Shown here in pieces: positions 36,204-43,866 of a DNA stretch of 64,000 nt. The DNA is taken from assembly GCA_049603835.1 (NCBI GenBank), contig JBMYSZ010000009.1:1-64000 (forward strand). Direction: 5' to 3'. Position numbers and translations under genes: made by a program. The DNA is from Mangrovicoccus sp049603835 (GTDB lineage Bacteria; Pseudomonadota; Alphaproteobacteria; Rhodobacterales; Rhodobacteraceae). A model generated the notes under the pieces. The model saw only the letters and a list, made by a program, of their open reading frames with translations. It made no database searches and was not told the DNA's origin. Each line of letters opens with the position of its first letter. Positions within the stretch are counted from its first letter, which is position 1.

Positions 36204-38141
36204 ATGGGCCCCAAAACCCTCAGATCGATTATCCCATTTCCTGGCCGACACAAAGCGCCAGAAGACAAGACTTGGGAGCGCCCCCGTTTAGGAGAGGTGC
36301 TAAAATCCCTCGGGGTCGTCACAGATGAGGATATCGAAGCGGCGCTGGCCGTCCAGCGAGAGCAGCAAGCCCCGCTGGGCGCTTTGCTTCAGGCCCGGCT
36401 GGGATTTTCCGATGCAGTTTTGTCAGATGCCCTGGCCGCACAATGGGACTCCCATAAGATCGACCTGGCGGAAGAAGCCCCAGATCAATCCATGATACGC
36501 AAGATCGGCTTGGAAGCGTGCTTAGCTGATAAATGCGTCCCCTGGCGCCGCATTGGCGCGGCGACGGTTATCGCCACCTCTGATCCAGCGCAGTTTTGGA
36601 CTGAGCGGGAAACCTATGAGGCGATTTTTGGCCCGATCCAAATCGCAGTTTGCACACAAGACGCCCTAGAAAAATGTCTCGCCCGCATTTTCCGGCCCGA
36701 ATTACAGGCCCAGGCGGAAACCTGCGTGCCGCCGCAATATAGCTGCCGGCTTTGGCGCGGTGGCGCTTTTCAGATCGTGGCAGGGTCCGTTTGCCTTGGG
36801 CTTTTTGGGTTGGCTGTGAGCGCGCCGATCATCGCACTGACCCTGCTGACATTAATCGTGAGTTTCAGCCTTTTATGCGTTGCTGGGCTGAAACTGACCG
36901 CTCTGTTGAATTTCCATCGATCCGGTCAGGCCGGTGCCGAAGTGATCGCCCTGCATAATGACCAAGACGATACCCATGGCACCCGGCTGCCAGTGATATC
37001 CATCTTGGTTCCGCTTTATAAAGAGGAACATATCGCCGAACATCTGGTAAAACGGGTTTCGGCTTTGGATTATCCGGCGGCGCTTTTGGATATTTGTCTG
37101 GTCATCGAGGCGGATGACGAAGTCACCCAAAACTGTCTAAGCAGAACAGAGCTGCCGGAATATATGCGGGTCATCGCCGTCCCACCCGGTTCGGTCAAAA
37201 CAAAACCAAGGGCGATGAATTACGCGCTAAATTTCTGCCGGGGCAGCATAATTGGGATCTATTATGCCGAAGACGCCCCCGCGCCCGATCAGCTGAAAAA
37301 AATAGCCCATCGTTTCAATACGGCCGGTCCGCAAGTGGCGTGTTTGCAGGGCTATTTAGATTTCTACAACACGCCTCGCAATTGGATGTCGCGCTGTTTC
37401 ACTCTGGAATATGCGGCCTGGTTCCGGGTTTTGCTGCCGGGATATGAACGTTTGGGCCTCGCTCTGCCTTTGGGCGGCACAACGGTTTTCTTCCGCCGCC
37501 ATGTGCTGGAAGAGGTCGGTGCTTGGGATGCTTGGAATGTGACAGAGGATGCGGATCTGGGAATTCGTCTTGCCCGGCACGGCTATATTACCGAGGTCAT
37601 CCACACCACGACCCATGAGGAGGCCAATTGTAGGCCCTGGGTTTGGGTAAAGCAGCGGTCGAGATGGCTCAAAGGCTATGCCATGACCTATGCAGTGCAT
37701 ATGCGCCACCCCAGACAGCTTTGGCAGGATCTGGGCGCTTGGCGCTTTTTTGGTATTCAGGTGATGTTTTTGGGCACACTCACCCAATTCACCCTAGCGC
37801 CTATTCTATGGTCGCTTTGGATCCTGAATTTCGGGCCATTCCACCCCATGGCCCCTGTGATCAGCGGCTGGCCGGTCTGGTTGTTGAGCCTTTTATTTAT
37901 CAGCTCCGAATTGGTGGGGGCGGGACTGATCCTGACCGCGCTTTATCGCTCAAATCGCGTTAACCTTTGGGGTTGGATTTTGACCCTGCCGATATACTTC
38001 GTTTTTGCCACAGCCGCCTGCTACAAGGCCCTTTGGGAAATGCTACATCAGCCATTTTACTGGGATAAGACCACCCATGGCGCCTTTGGCGGCACCGAAG
38101 AAGCACAGGCCGCGCCAGAAGCCGTGGAAAAGGTGGCTTGA
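36204..38141 (+). CDS. GT2 glycosyltransferase with N-terminal MshEN-like c-di-GMP-binding domain
   Basis: A 645-residue membrane protein. Residues 28-80 carry two tandem [R/P]LG...L..AL..Q motifs (R28LG30 to Q51 and P57LG59 to Q80), the MshEN signature that binds cyclic di-GMP in GspE/PilB-type ATPases. Two helices follow (about 190-235). A processive family 2 glycosyltransferase core then has PLYKEEHIAEHLV, EADDEV, YYAEDAP, VTEDADLGIRL (about 445) and QRSRWLKGY (about 484), with further C-terminal helices. It likely makes or exports a surface polysaccharide in response to c-di-GMP. The start has a modest AAGG site. No other polysaccharide genes are adjacent. Confidence 0.85.
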   Translation: MGPKTLRSIIPFPGRHKAPEDKTWERPRLGEVLKSLGVVTDEDIEAALAVQREQQAPLGALLQARLGFSDAVLSDALAAQWDSHKIDLAEEAPDQSMIRKIGLEACLADKCVPWRRIGAATVIATSDPAQFWTERETYEAIFGPIQIAVCTQDALEKCLARIFRPELQAQAETCVPPQYSCRLWRGGAFQIVAGSVCLGLFGLAVSAPIIALTLLTLIVSFSLLCVAGLKLTALLNFHRSGQAGAEVIALHNDQDDTHGTRLPVISILVPLYKEEHIAEHLVKRVSALDYPAALLDICLVIEADDEVTQNCLSRTELPEYMRVIAVPPGSVKTKPRAMNYALNFCRGSIIGIYYAEDAPAPDQLKKIAHRFNTAGPQVACLQGYLDFYNTPRNWMSRCFTLEYAAWFRVLLPGYERLGLALPLGGTTVFFRRHVLEEVGAWDAWNVTEDADLGIRLARHGYITEVIHTTTHEEANCRPWVWVKQRSRWLKGYAMTYAVHMRHPRQLWQDLGAWRFFGIQVMFLGTLTQFTLAPILWSLWILNFGPFHPMAPVISGWPVWLLSLLFISSELVGAGLILTALYRSNRVNLWGWILTLPIYFVFATAACYKALWEMLHQPFYWDKTTHGAFGGTEEAQAAPEAVEKVA

Positions 38142-38152
38142 GCACAAGCCTT

Positions 38153-38806
38153 TTATTCCGCAGCGTCCAGCTTATCAAAACGTTCCGCATCCAGCCGCAG
38201 CCGAGTTTCATAGGCGCGCGAGATATGCTGTTTCAACGCCTCGCGTGCGGCATCTCCATCCCGGCTTTCGAGCGCGGCGACAATCGCGTCATGTTCGCAT
38301 AAAGCATCCGCGCCACGCCCCGTCGCGGCTAGAGAGGTCACGGCCAATAGCGCCATGGAGCGATGCACCAAATCCAATTGCTGCACCAAATAGCGGTTAT
38401 GGGAGGCCAAATGGATCTGCTTATGAAAGCGCCGATTGGCGCGGCTTAGGGCAGACGGATCGTCCTTAAACGCGCGATCCTCTTGCACCATTTCGCGCAA
38501 AACTCGGATTTCTTCGTCAGTGGCATGGGTGGCGGCCAAGCGGGCGGCCAGGCCTTCCAATTCGATCCGCACCATATACAGCTCGGCCAATTGGTTATGG
38601 TCCAGCGAGGCCACGATCAAGCTGCGCCCATCGCGGGTCAGCAAGGATTGGGTTTCAAGCCGCTGAAGCGCTTCACGGATCGGAGTACGGGACACGCCGA
38701 ACCGCTCTGCCAACTCACTTTCCACCAAGCGATCACCAGGCTTATAGATCCCGACATCAATCGCGTCGAGGATCAGGCTATAGGCGTCTTTTTGGCTTGG
38801 TGGCAT
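38153..38806 (-). CDS. GntR family transcriptional regulator (FadR/FCD subfamily)
   Basis: A 217-residue regulator with an N-terminal winged helix (PGDRLVESELAERFGVSRTPIREALQRL) and a C-terminal FCD ligand domain with His-rich metal-site residues (RRFHKQIH, HDAIVAAL, LKQHISRAYE). The start is set at 38806 (MPPSQKDAYSLIL); an in-frame ATG lies 54 bases upstream. No catabolic operon adjoins, so the effector and targets are unknown. Convergent with the glycosyltransferase. Confidence 0.9.
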   Translation of the reverse strand: MPPSQKDAYSLILDAIDVGIYKPGDRLVESELAERFGVSRTPIREALQRLETQSLLTRDGRSLIVASLDHNQLAELYMVRIELEGLAARLAATHATDEEIRVLREMVQEDRAFKDDPSALSRANRRFHKQIHLASHNRYLVQQLDLVHRSMALLAVTSLAATGRGADALCEHDAIVAALESRDGDAAREALKQHISRAYETRLRLDAERFDKLDAAE

Positions 38807-39037
38807 GGGAAAACCTTTCGTCCTGAAGCCTAACCTGCCCCGCCACGCCGCGCGATGCAAGTCCTGCTATACCGAACTAAAGTGTTGGTTCTAAAGATAG
38901 CCCCCAGATATTGTAAGACCAAAATAGTATATGTTAATGAATTATGCGGCGCTGCGGCAAGACGCGCGCTGTTGAAACCCTTAACAATCAACATAGATGC
39001 GCGGGCGAAACAGGAAATATGAGTTTGGAGTGCTGAA

Positions 39038-39289
39038 ATGACGACTGTCGAGTCCACCCTGCCCGCCACCCCGCTTTGGCAACGGATTTTGTTCATGGTG
39101 CCGGTCATCGGTTGGGTTATGCGCGATGTGCTGACCAAAGATGAAAGCAATGTTTACTGGGCGCTTGGCCTGCTGGTCTCGGCTTGGGCCGTGGCGATCC
39201 TGCTTTTCGGCTATCCCGGTCTGATCATCCCGGCGCTTGCTTTGGTGCCGACCATGTTTTTGGTTTTGATCCTCATCACACGCGGGTGA
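39038..39289 (+). CDS. Small two-helix membrane protein
   Basis: An 83-residue hypothetical protein with a good ribosome-binding site (TTGGAG). It has a polar N-terminus, an amphipathic stretch (LWQRILFMVPVIGWVMRDVL) and two hydrophobic helices (about 42-60 and 62-81). I do not recognise a family with certainty; similar small proteins sit next to UbiH-like genes in Rhodobacteraceae. It lies 69 bases before the hydroxylase gene and may be co-transcribed. Confidence 0.75.
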   Translation: MTTVESTLPATPLWQRILFMVPVIGWVMRDVLTKDESNVYWALGLLVSAWAVAILLFGYPGLIIPALALVPTMFLVLILITRG

Positions 39290-39358
39290 CCCTTTGCCCT
39301 CTGGACGATCTGGCGGGACTGCCTATGTCCAAAGCACCAGAGCAAGCAGGAGGGCAAA

Positions 39359-40564
39359 ATGGCATTTTCGACCGAGTATGACATTATCATTGCCGGCGGC
39401 GGGCTTGCGGGTCTGACGGCGGCACTTACCTTTGCCCGGTCTGACTTCTCTGTTCTATGCCTGGACCCTGCCCCGCCGGTGACAGAACGCAACGCCGAAG
39501 GGGCGGATCATCGCTCCACCGCGATTTTGCAACCGGGCCAGGCGCTTTTGCAGGAAATCGGTGTTTGGGATCGCTTGGCCGAGGAGGCTCGCGGGCTGCG
39601 CATAATGCGGATCGTCGATGCGGGCGGCGCGGAAAACACCCCCCGAGAAATCCGCGATTTCGATAGTACAGAATTGGGCGAGCAGCCTTTTGGCTGGAAC
39701 CTGGCCAATTGGTTTTTGCGCCGTGAACTGGCGGCGGCAGCGCGGGACTGCCCCGGACTGATCTATGAAACCGGCCTGTCGCTGCAAGACGCTCTGCCCC
39801 GCAGCTCGACTATAGAGGCGCAGCTTAGCGATGGGCGGCGGGTCACGGCAAAGCTGGTGATCGGTGCCGATGGTCGAAATTCGCGGGTGCGCGATATCCT
39901 GGGCATTACGGTAAAAACCCGGCGCTATGGGCAAAAAGCCCTGGCTTTTGCGGTTAATCACCCGACCCCGCATGATAATATATCAACCGAAATTCATCGC
40001 ACTGGCGGGCCATTTACCTTGGTGCCGCTCAGCGATTACCAGGGTCAGCCTTGTTCCGCTGTGGTCTGGATGGCGCCGGGTCGGCAAATCGCCGAGCTTG
40101 CTGCATTGTCTGACGCAGAATTCAGCCAAGCCGCGACGGAGCGGTCTTGCAATTTGCTTGGCCCGCTTGAACTGGCCAGCGCCCGCACGGTTTGGCCGAT
40201 CATCGCTCAATCGGCGCAGCGATTTGTGGGGCCGCGCATGGCACTGATGGCCGAAGCGGCGCATGTGGTGCCTCCCATTGGCGCGCAAGGTTTGAATATG
40301 AGCCTGGGCGATTTGATCTGTCTGCGAGATTTGGCGGTGAAAAACCGCGACACGCTGGGCGCGCCCGGGATGTTGCAAGCCTATGACCGCGCCCGACGCC
40401 CCGAAGTGCAAGCGCGGCTGACCGGGATTGACCTGCTCAACCGCGCATCGATGACCGAGCTTCAGCCGCTGCGCGATCTGCGCCATATGGGGCTGCGGCT
40501 TTTGCATGGGGCGAAACCAGTGCGGCTGGGCATGATGCGACTGGGTCTAGGGGCGCGGAATTAG
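39359..40564 (+). CDS. UbiH/UbiF-family FAD-dependent hydroxylase
   Basis: A 401-residue flavoprotein monooxygenase, probably acting in ubiquinone ring hydroxylation. The FAD-binding start is YDIIIAGGGLAGLTAAL, the DG motif is VIGADGRNSRVR, and the second FAD motif reads LMAEAAHVVPPIGAQGLNMS, with Glu-Ala where GD-Ala-Ala-His is usual. CAGGAGGG precedes the start. The last codons and stop lie in a 14-bp tandem repeat. Confidence 0.88.
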   Translation: MAFSTEYDIIIAGGGLAGLTAALTFARSDFSVLCLDPAPPVTERNAEGADHRSTAILQPGQALLQEIGVWDRLAEEARGLRIMRIVDAGGAENTPREIRDFDSTELGEQPFGWNLANWFLRRELAAAARDCPGLIYETGLSLQDALPRSSTIEAQLSDGRRVTAKLVIGADGRNSRVRDILGITVKTRRYGQKALAFAVNHPTPHDNISTEIHRTGGPFTLVPLSDYQGQPCSAVVWMAPGRQIAELAALSDAEFSQAATERSCNLLGPLELASARTVWPIIAQSAQRFVGPRMALMAEAAHVVPPIGAQGLNMSLGDLICLRDLAVKNRDTLGAPGMLQAYDRARRPEVQARLTGIDLLNRASMTELQPLRDLRHMGLRLLHGAKPVRLGMMRLGLGARN

Positions 40565-40614
40565 AGGACGGGTATTAGAGAACCGGAATTAGAGGACAGG
40601 TATTAGAGGGCCGG
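40548..40614. repeat. 14-bp tandem repeat across two convergent gene ends
   Basis: Four 14-bp units starting TAG (40548, 40562, 40576, 40590) and a fifth 11-base partial unit (40604) form a short degenerate array. It holds the stop of the UbiH-like gene (40562-40564) and of the Lrp gene (40589-40591), so it defines both C-termini. Confidence 0.8.
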
Positions 40615-41056
40615 GGCGGCGCTCCTCGCTAAGCATGACATTGGCCTCCACCTCGCCCACACCTGGCAAGGTCATGACCCGGCGCCGTAGCACCCGTTCG
40701 AAATCCGGCAGATCCCGTGCCACTACGCGCAGCCGGTAATCATAGCGGCCCAAGACGTGATGCACGGCTTGCACCTCAGGGATGGCGGTCACCGCGCGTT
40801 CGAAATCCTCTAGGCTGACCCGGCCCTTCGTTGCCAGTTTAATCCCCAAAAACACCGTCACGCTAAAGCCAAGCGCTTCATGATCCAGCTCTAGCCGTGG
40901 CCGTCCCAGCACCCCCGCTTCGCGCAAACGTTGGATCCGACGCCAGGCCGCCGGCTGCGACAGTCCCACTTCGCGGCCAAGCGATCCGGCCGATTGGGTT
41001 GCATCGCGGCACAGCCCCGCCAGCAACCGCCGGTCGATATTATCCAGCTCGATCAT
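40589..41056 (-). CDS. Lrp/AsnC family regulator (second of a pair)
   Basis: A 155-residue feast/famine regulator: N-terminal helix-turn-helix (MIELDNIDRRLLAGLCRDATQSAGSL to about residue 60) and a C-terminal RAM ligand-binding domain (FERAVTAIPEVQAVHHVLGRYDYRL). Its start overlaps the stop of the upstream paralogue (ATGA), so the two are co-translated. About 30 percent identity to its partner is my visual estimate. Control of ilvC or branched-chain metabolism is inferred from divergence. Confidence 0.92.
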   Translation of the reverse strand: MIELDNIDRRLLAGLCRDATQSAGSLGREVGLSQPAAWRRIQRLREAGVLGRPRLELDHEALGFSVTVFLGIKLATKGRVSLEDFERAVTAIPEVQAVHHVLGRYDYRLRVVARDLPDFERVLRRRVMTLPGVGEVEANVMLSEERRPGPLIPVL

Positions 41057-41511
41057 AGGGGCAGCGCCGTGCGGTCTTTGACTTCGGCCACATCCATCAG
41101 CGCCTCAATATCCGTGATATGGGGCAAGGTCAGAATACGGCTGCGATACAGCTCTTGGTAATGGGTCATGTCCCGCGCCACCACCGCAAGCCGCACATCG
41201 ACCCGGCCTAGAAATGTCTGGATCTCTAGCACTTCGGGCACTTCCCGCGCCGCGGCCAGAAAAGCATCAAAAGCGTTATTTTCGCTTTTATCCAAGCTGA
41301 TCCGCAGCGATACCTGCACCGAATAGCCCAAGGCGGGCCAATCGACTGCCATACTTACCGCCCGCAGCACCCCGGCCCCGCGCAGCTTTTCCAAGCGGCG
41401 CCGCGCCGTGGCAGGGGTCACATTGGCCCGTTCGGCAAGCTCATTAACCCCCAATTCAGGGGCAACCTGCATTTGCCGCAACAGGCGCCGGTCAGTTTCA
41501 TCGATACGCAT
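41053..41511 (-). CDS. Lrp/AsnC family regulator (first of a pair)
   Basis: A 152-residue Lrp-type protein with helix-turn-helix (MRIDETDRRLLRQMQ to ATARRRLEKLRGAGV) and RAM domain (EVPEVLEIQTFLGRVDVRLAVVARD). The start at 41511 (MRIDETDR) follows AGGTG nine bases upstream; ATG 41553 would extend it 14 residues through the operator-like repeat. The downstream overlapping paralogue suggests heteromeric Lrp complexes, as reported for some paired Lrp genes. It is divergent from ilvC. Confidence 0.92.
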   Translation of the reverse strand: MRIDETDRRLLRQMQVAPELGVNELAERANVTPATARRRLEKLRGAGVLRAVSMAVDWPALGYSVQVSLRISLDKSENNAFDAFLAAAREVPEVLEIQTFLGRVDVRLAVVARDMTHYQELYRSRILTLPHITDIEALMDVAEVKDRTALPL

Positions 41512-41515
41512 TATA

Positions 41516-41574
41516 TTTTCACCTATAGCCACAATGGCGAATAGATATGACAACTAAACCGCTATAAGTGAAAA
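41516..41574. promoter_or_regulatory. 14-bp inverted repeat spanning the Lrp-pair promoter
   Basis: TTTTCACCTATAGC (41516-41529) and GCTATAAGTGAAAA (41561-41574) are complementary at 13 of 14 positions with 31 bases between. The left arm reaches the ribosome-binding site of the Lrp gene. Autoregulation is inferred. Confidence 0.55.
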
Positions 41575-41586
41575 CTTTGCAAAGTT
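41573..41586. promoter_or_regulatory. Perfect 14-bp palindrome upstream of ilvC
   Basis: AACTTTGCAAAGTT is a perfect palindrome 61 bp before the ilvC start codon, directly abutting the longer inverted repeat. It is a candidate Lrp site. Confidence 0.5.
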
Positions 41587-41647
41587 CAAACGCCAGAAAT
41601 CGCTATTTTCCCCGGACACGAAGAATAACTCTGGCGGAGGAAACCCG

Positions 41648-42670
41648 ATGCGCGTCTATTACGATCAAGACTGCGATGTTAATCTGATCAAAGACCTGAA
41701 TGTAGCCATTCTGGGCTATGGTTCCCAAGGTCACGCCCATGCGCTGAACCTGCGCGATAGCGGCGCGAAAAATGTTGTTGTTGCCCTGCGCGAAGGCTCT
41801 CCCAGCCGCGCGAAAGCCGAAGGCGAAGGCCTGCAGGTCATGGGTATCGCCGAAGCAGCCGCTTGGTGTGACGTGATCATGTTCACCATGCCCGATGAGC
41901 TTCAGGCAGAAACCTACAAAAAATACGTCCATGACAATCTGAAAGAAGGCGCAGCGATTGCCTTTGCTCACGGTCTGAACGTGCATTTCGGCCTGATCGA
42001 GCCGAAGCCGGGTGTTGACGTCATCATGATGGCGCCGAAAGGTCCGGGCCATACGGTGCGCGGCGAATATGTGAAAGGCGGCGGTGTGCCTTGCTTGGTC
42101 GCGGTTCACCAGAACGCAACCGGCAAAGCGCTGGAAATCGGCCTGTCCTATTGCTCGGCTATTGGTGGCGGTCGCTCTGGTGTGATCGAAACCAATTTCC
42201 GCGAAGAATGCGAAACTGACCTGTTCGGTGAGCAGGCCGTTCTGTGTGGCGGTTTGGTCGAGCTGATCCGTTGCGGCTTTGAAACCCTGGTCGAAGCAGG
42301 CTATGCGCCGGAAATGGCTTATTTCGAATGCTTGCACGAAGTGAAGCTGATCGTTGACCTGATCTATGAGGGCGGCATCGCCAATATGGATTACTCGATC
42401 TCCAACACTGCGGAATATGGCCAATATGTCACCGGCCCGCGCATCCTGCAGTATGAAGAAACCAAAGCCCGTATGAAGGCCGTTTTGACCGACATCCAAC
42501 AAGGCAAATTCGTGCGTGACTTCATGCTGGAAAATGCTGTTGGCCAGCCGACCATCAAAGCGTCGCGCCGTGCCAATGACGAGCATCAGATCGAGCAAGT
42601 TGGCGAAAAACTGCGCGGCATGATGCCGTGGATCTCTGCCGGTAAAATGGTCGATAAAGCCAAAAACTAA
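41648..42670 (+). CDS. ilvC: Ketol-acid reductoisomerase (class I)
   Basis: A 340-residue short-form enzyme converting acetolactate and acetohydroxybutyrate to dihydroxy acids with NADPH in branched-chain amino acid synthesis. It begins MRVYYDQDCDVNLIKDL; the Rossmann motif is ILGYGSQGHAHALNLRDSG and metal-binding acidic residues lie in the C-terminal helical part (DLFGEQAVLCGGL, PEMAYFECLHE). GGCGGAGG precedes the start. Codon use is that of a strongly expressed gene. Divergent from the Lrp pair. Confidence 0.97.
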   Translation: MRVYYDQDCDVNLIKDLNVAILGYGSQGHAHALNLRDSGAKNVVVALREGSPSRAKAEGEGLQVMGIAEAAAWCDVIMFTMPDELQAETYKKYVHDNLKEGAAIAFAHGLNVHFGLIEPKPGVDVIMMAPKGPGHTVRGEYVKGGGVPCLVAVHQNATGKALEIGLSYCSAIGGGRSGVIETNFREECETDLFGEQAVLCGGLVELIRCGFETLVEAGYAPEMAYFECLHEVKLIVDLIYEGGIANMDYSISNTAEYGQYVTGPRILQYEETKARMKAVLTDIQQGKFVRDFMLENAVGQPTIKASRRANDEHQIEQVGEKLRGMMPWISAGKMVDKAKN

Positions 42671-42705
42671 GAGCTAAGCGGGGAGTTTTCCCCGTAGCTT
42701 ATGGG

Positions 42706-42733
42706 CTGGGCCGCAGAATTCGGCCCGGCTTTT
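42706..42733 (+). terminator. Intrinsic terminator after ilvC
   Basis: CTGGGCCG (42706-42713) and CGGCCCGG (42721-42728) form a stem of 8 bp with one G-T pair and a 7-base loop, followed by CTTTT. An earlier weaker hairpin CGGGGA/TCCCCG lies 15 bases upstream. Confidence 0.75.
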
Positions 42734-42764
42734 GATTTTCCTAAGATCTTTGCGCCACATCACA

Positions 42765-43739
42765 ATGGCCATTTCGGGCCAACCGGAAAAGATCCCCGTG
42801 TCCACGACAACCAGACCCTTACCACCTGAACCCCAGATCACAGCCTCCAGCTGGATCATGGTCGGGATTTTGGGCTTTGTCTGGGGCTCGACCTTTATGC
42901 TGATCGAGATCGCGCTAGAGGGTTTCACCCCCTTCTGGCTGGCAGCCGGTCGGTTGATCATGGCCACAGCGGTCACGGGCTTATACTGGCTGCGCCTACG
43001 CTGTCCGCTTGCGCTGGATCCGCAGAATAAACCTACAATTTTGCAATATTTCTGGACAGGCGCAGTGGCGGCTGGGATCCCGTTTTTGCTGCTTAGCTGG
43101 GGGCAGCTGCATGTGACCTCAGGCTTTGCCGGGACATCTATGGCTGCGGTGCCTTTGGTTGTATTGCCGCTGGCGCATTTCTTGGTGCCCGGCGAAGGCC
43201 TTACTCTGCGCAAAACGCTAGGTGTCAGCATGGGGTTTATCGGGGTTATCCTGCTTTTGGGTGGCAATACTTTGGAAAGCAGCGGATCGGAATTGGAATT
43301 CTGGGGGCGCGTGGCCTGTTTGACGGTCGCGGTTTGCTATGCGCTGAACTCGGTGACGATCCGGCGTCTTCCTCCGGTTGATCCGATTGGGCTGACTTTC
43401 ATGATGATGGCCGCCGCGACGGTGATGACCCTGCCCGTTGCAATTCTGGTCGAAGGCGCTCCACCGCAGCCTAACTCGCGGGCTTGGCTGGCCTTTATCG
43501 CCATAGGCGTGGTGTCGACCGCTGCGATGAATTTGCTGCGCGTTTTGGTGATCCGAAGCGCCGGGCCGAGCTTCATGACCCTGACAAATTATCAGGTGCC
43601 AGTTTGGTCGGTGGTTTTAGGCAGTCTGGTTTTGGCAGAGCCATTGCCGCCCGCGCTGTTATGGGCTTTGCTCTTGATCCTCTCTGGGGTCGCCATAAGC
43701 CAATGGAATACGCTCAAACGGCTTTGGCAGCGCAGTTGA
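42765..43739 (+). CDS. DMT superfamily transporter (EamA domains)
   Basis: A drug/metabolite exporter family protein of about 324 residues with ten helices. The first EamA repeat starts WIMVGILGFVWGSTFMLIEIAL and the second follows GSELEFWGRVACLTVAVCYALN. The start is uncertain: ATG 42765 is listed, but GTG 42798 has a better-placed purine-rich site. No substrate can be assigned. It follows the ilvC terminator and is probably independently transcribed. Confidence 0.85.
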   Translation: MAISGQPEKIPVSTTTRPLPPEPQITASSWIMVGILGFVWGSTFMLIEIALEGFTPFWLAAGRLIMATAVTGLYWLRLRCPLALDPQNKPTILQYFWTGAVAAGIPFLLLSWGQLHVTSGFAGTSMAAVPLVVLPLAHFLVPGEGLTLRKTLGVSMGFIGVILLLGGNTLESSGSELEFWGRVACLTVAVCYALNSVTIRRLPPVDPIGLTFMMMAAATVMTLPVAILVEGAPPQPNSRAWLAFIAIGVVSTAAMNLLRVLVIRSAGPSFMTLTNYQVPVWSVVLGSLVLAEPLPPALLWALLLILSGVAISQWNTLKRLWQRS

Positions 43740-43799
43740 AGCCCATTTTCGGGCAAGCTGCAGTTAGTTCCGGGATTCCTGACCCTTCATTTTCATTTA

Positions 43800-43827
43800 T
43801 TGACTTATCTTTTTACAATGGTATCAA
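43800..43827 (+). promoter_or_regulatory. Promoter candidate for the VPLPA-CTERM gene
   Basis: TTGACT (43800-43805), a 16-base spacer and TATCAA (43822-43827) sit in a distinctly AT-rich stretch 40 bases before the start codon. Confidence 0.35.
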
Positions 43828-43866
43828 TATTTACAATATAACGCTACGGTAGTTTGTGGACTAGTC

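Noticed and set aside
41603..42598. 331-codon antisense frame over ilvC
   Set aside because: Shadow frame of a strongly codon-biased gene; no recognisable domain.
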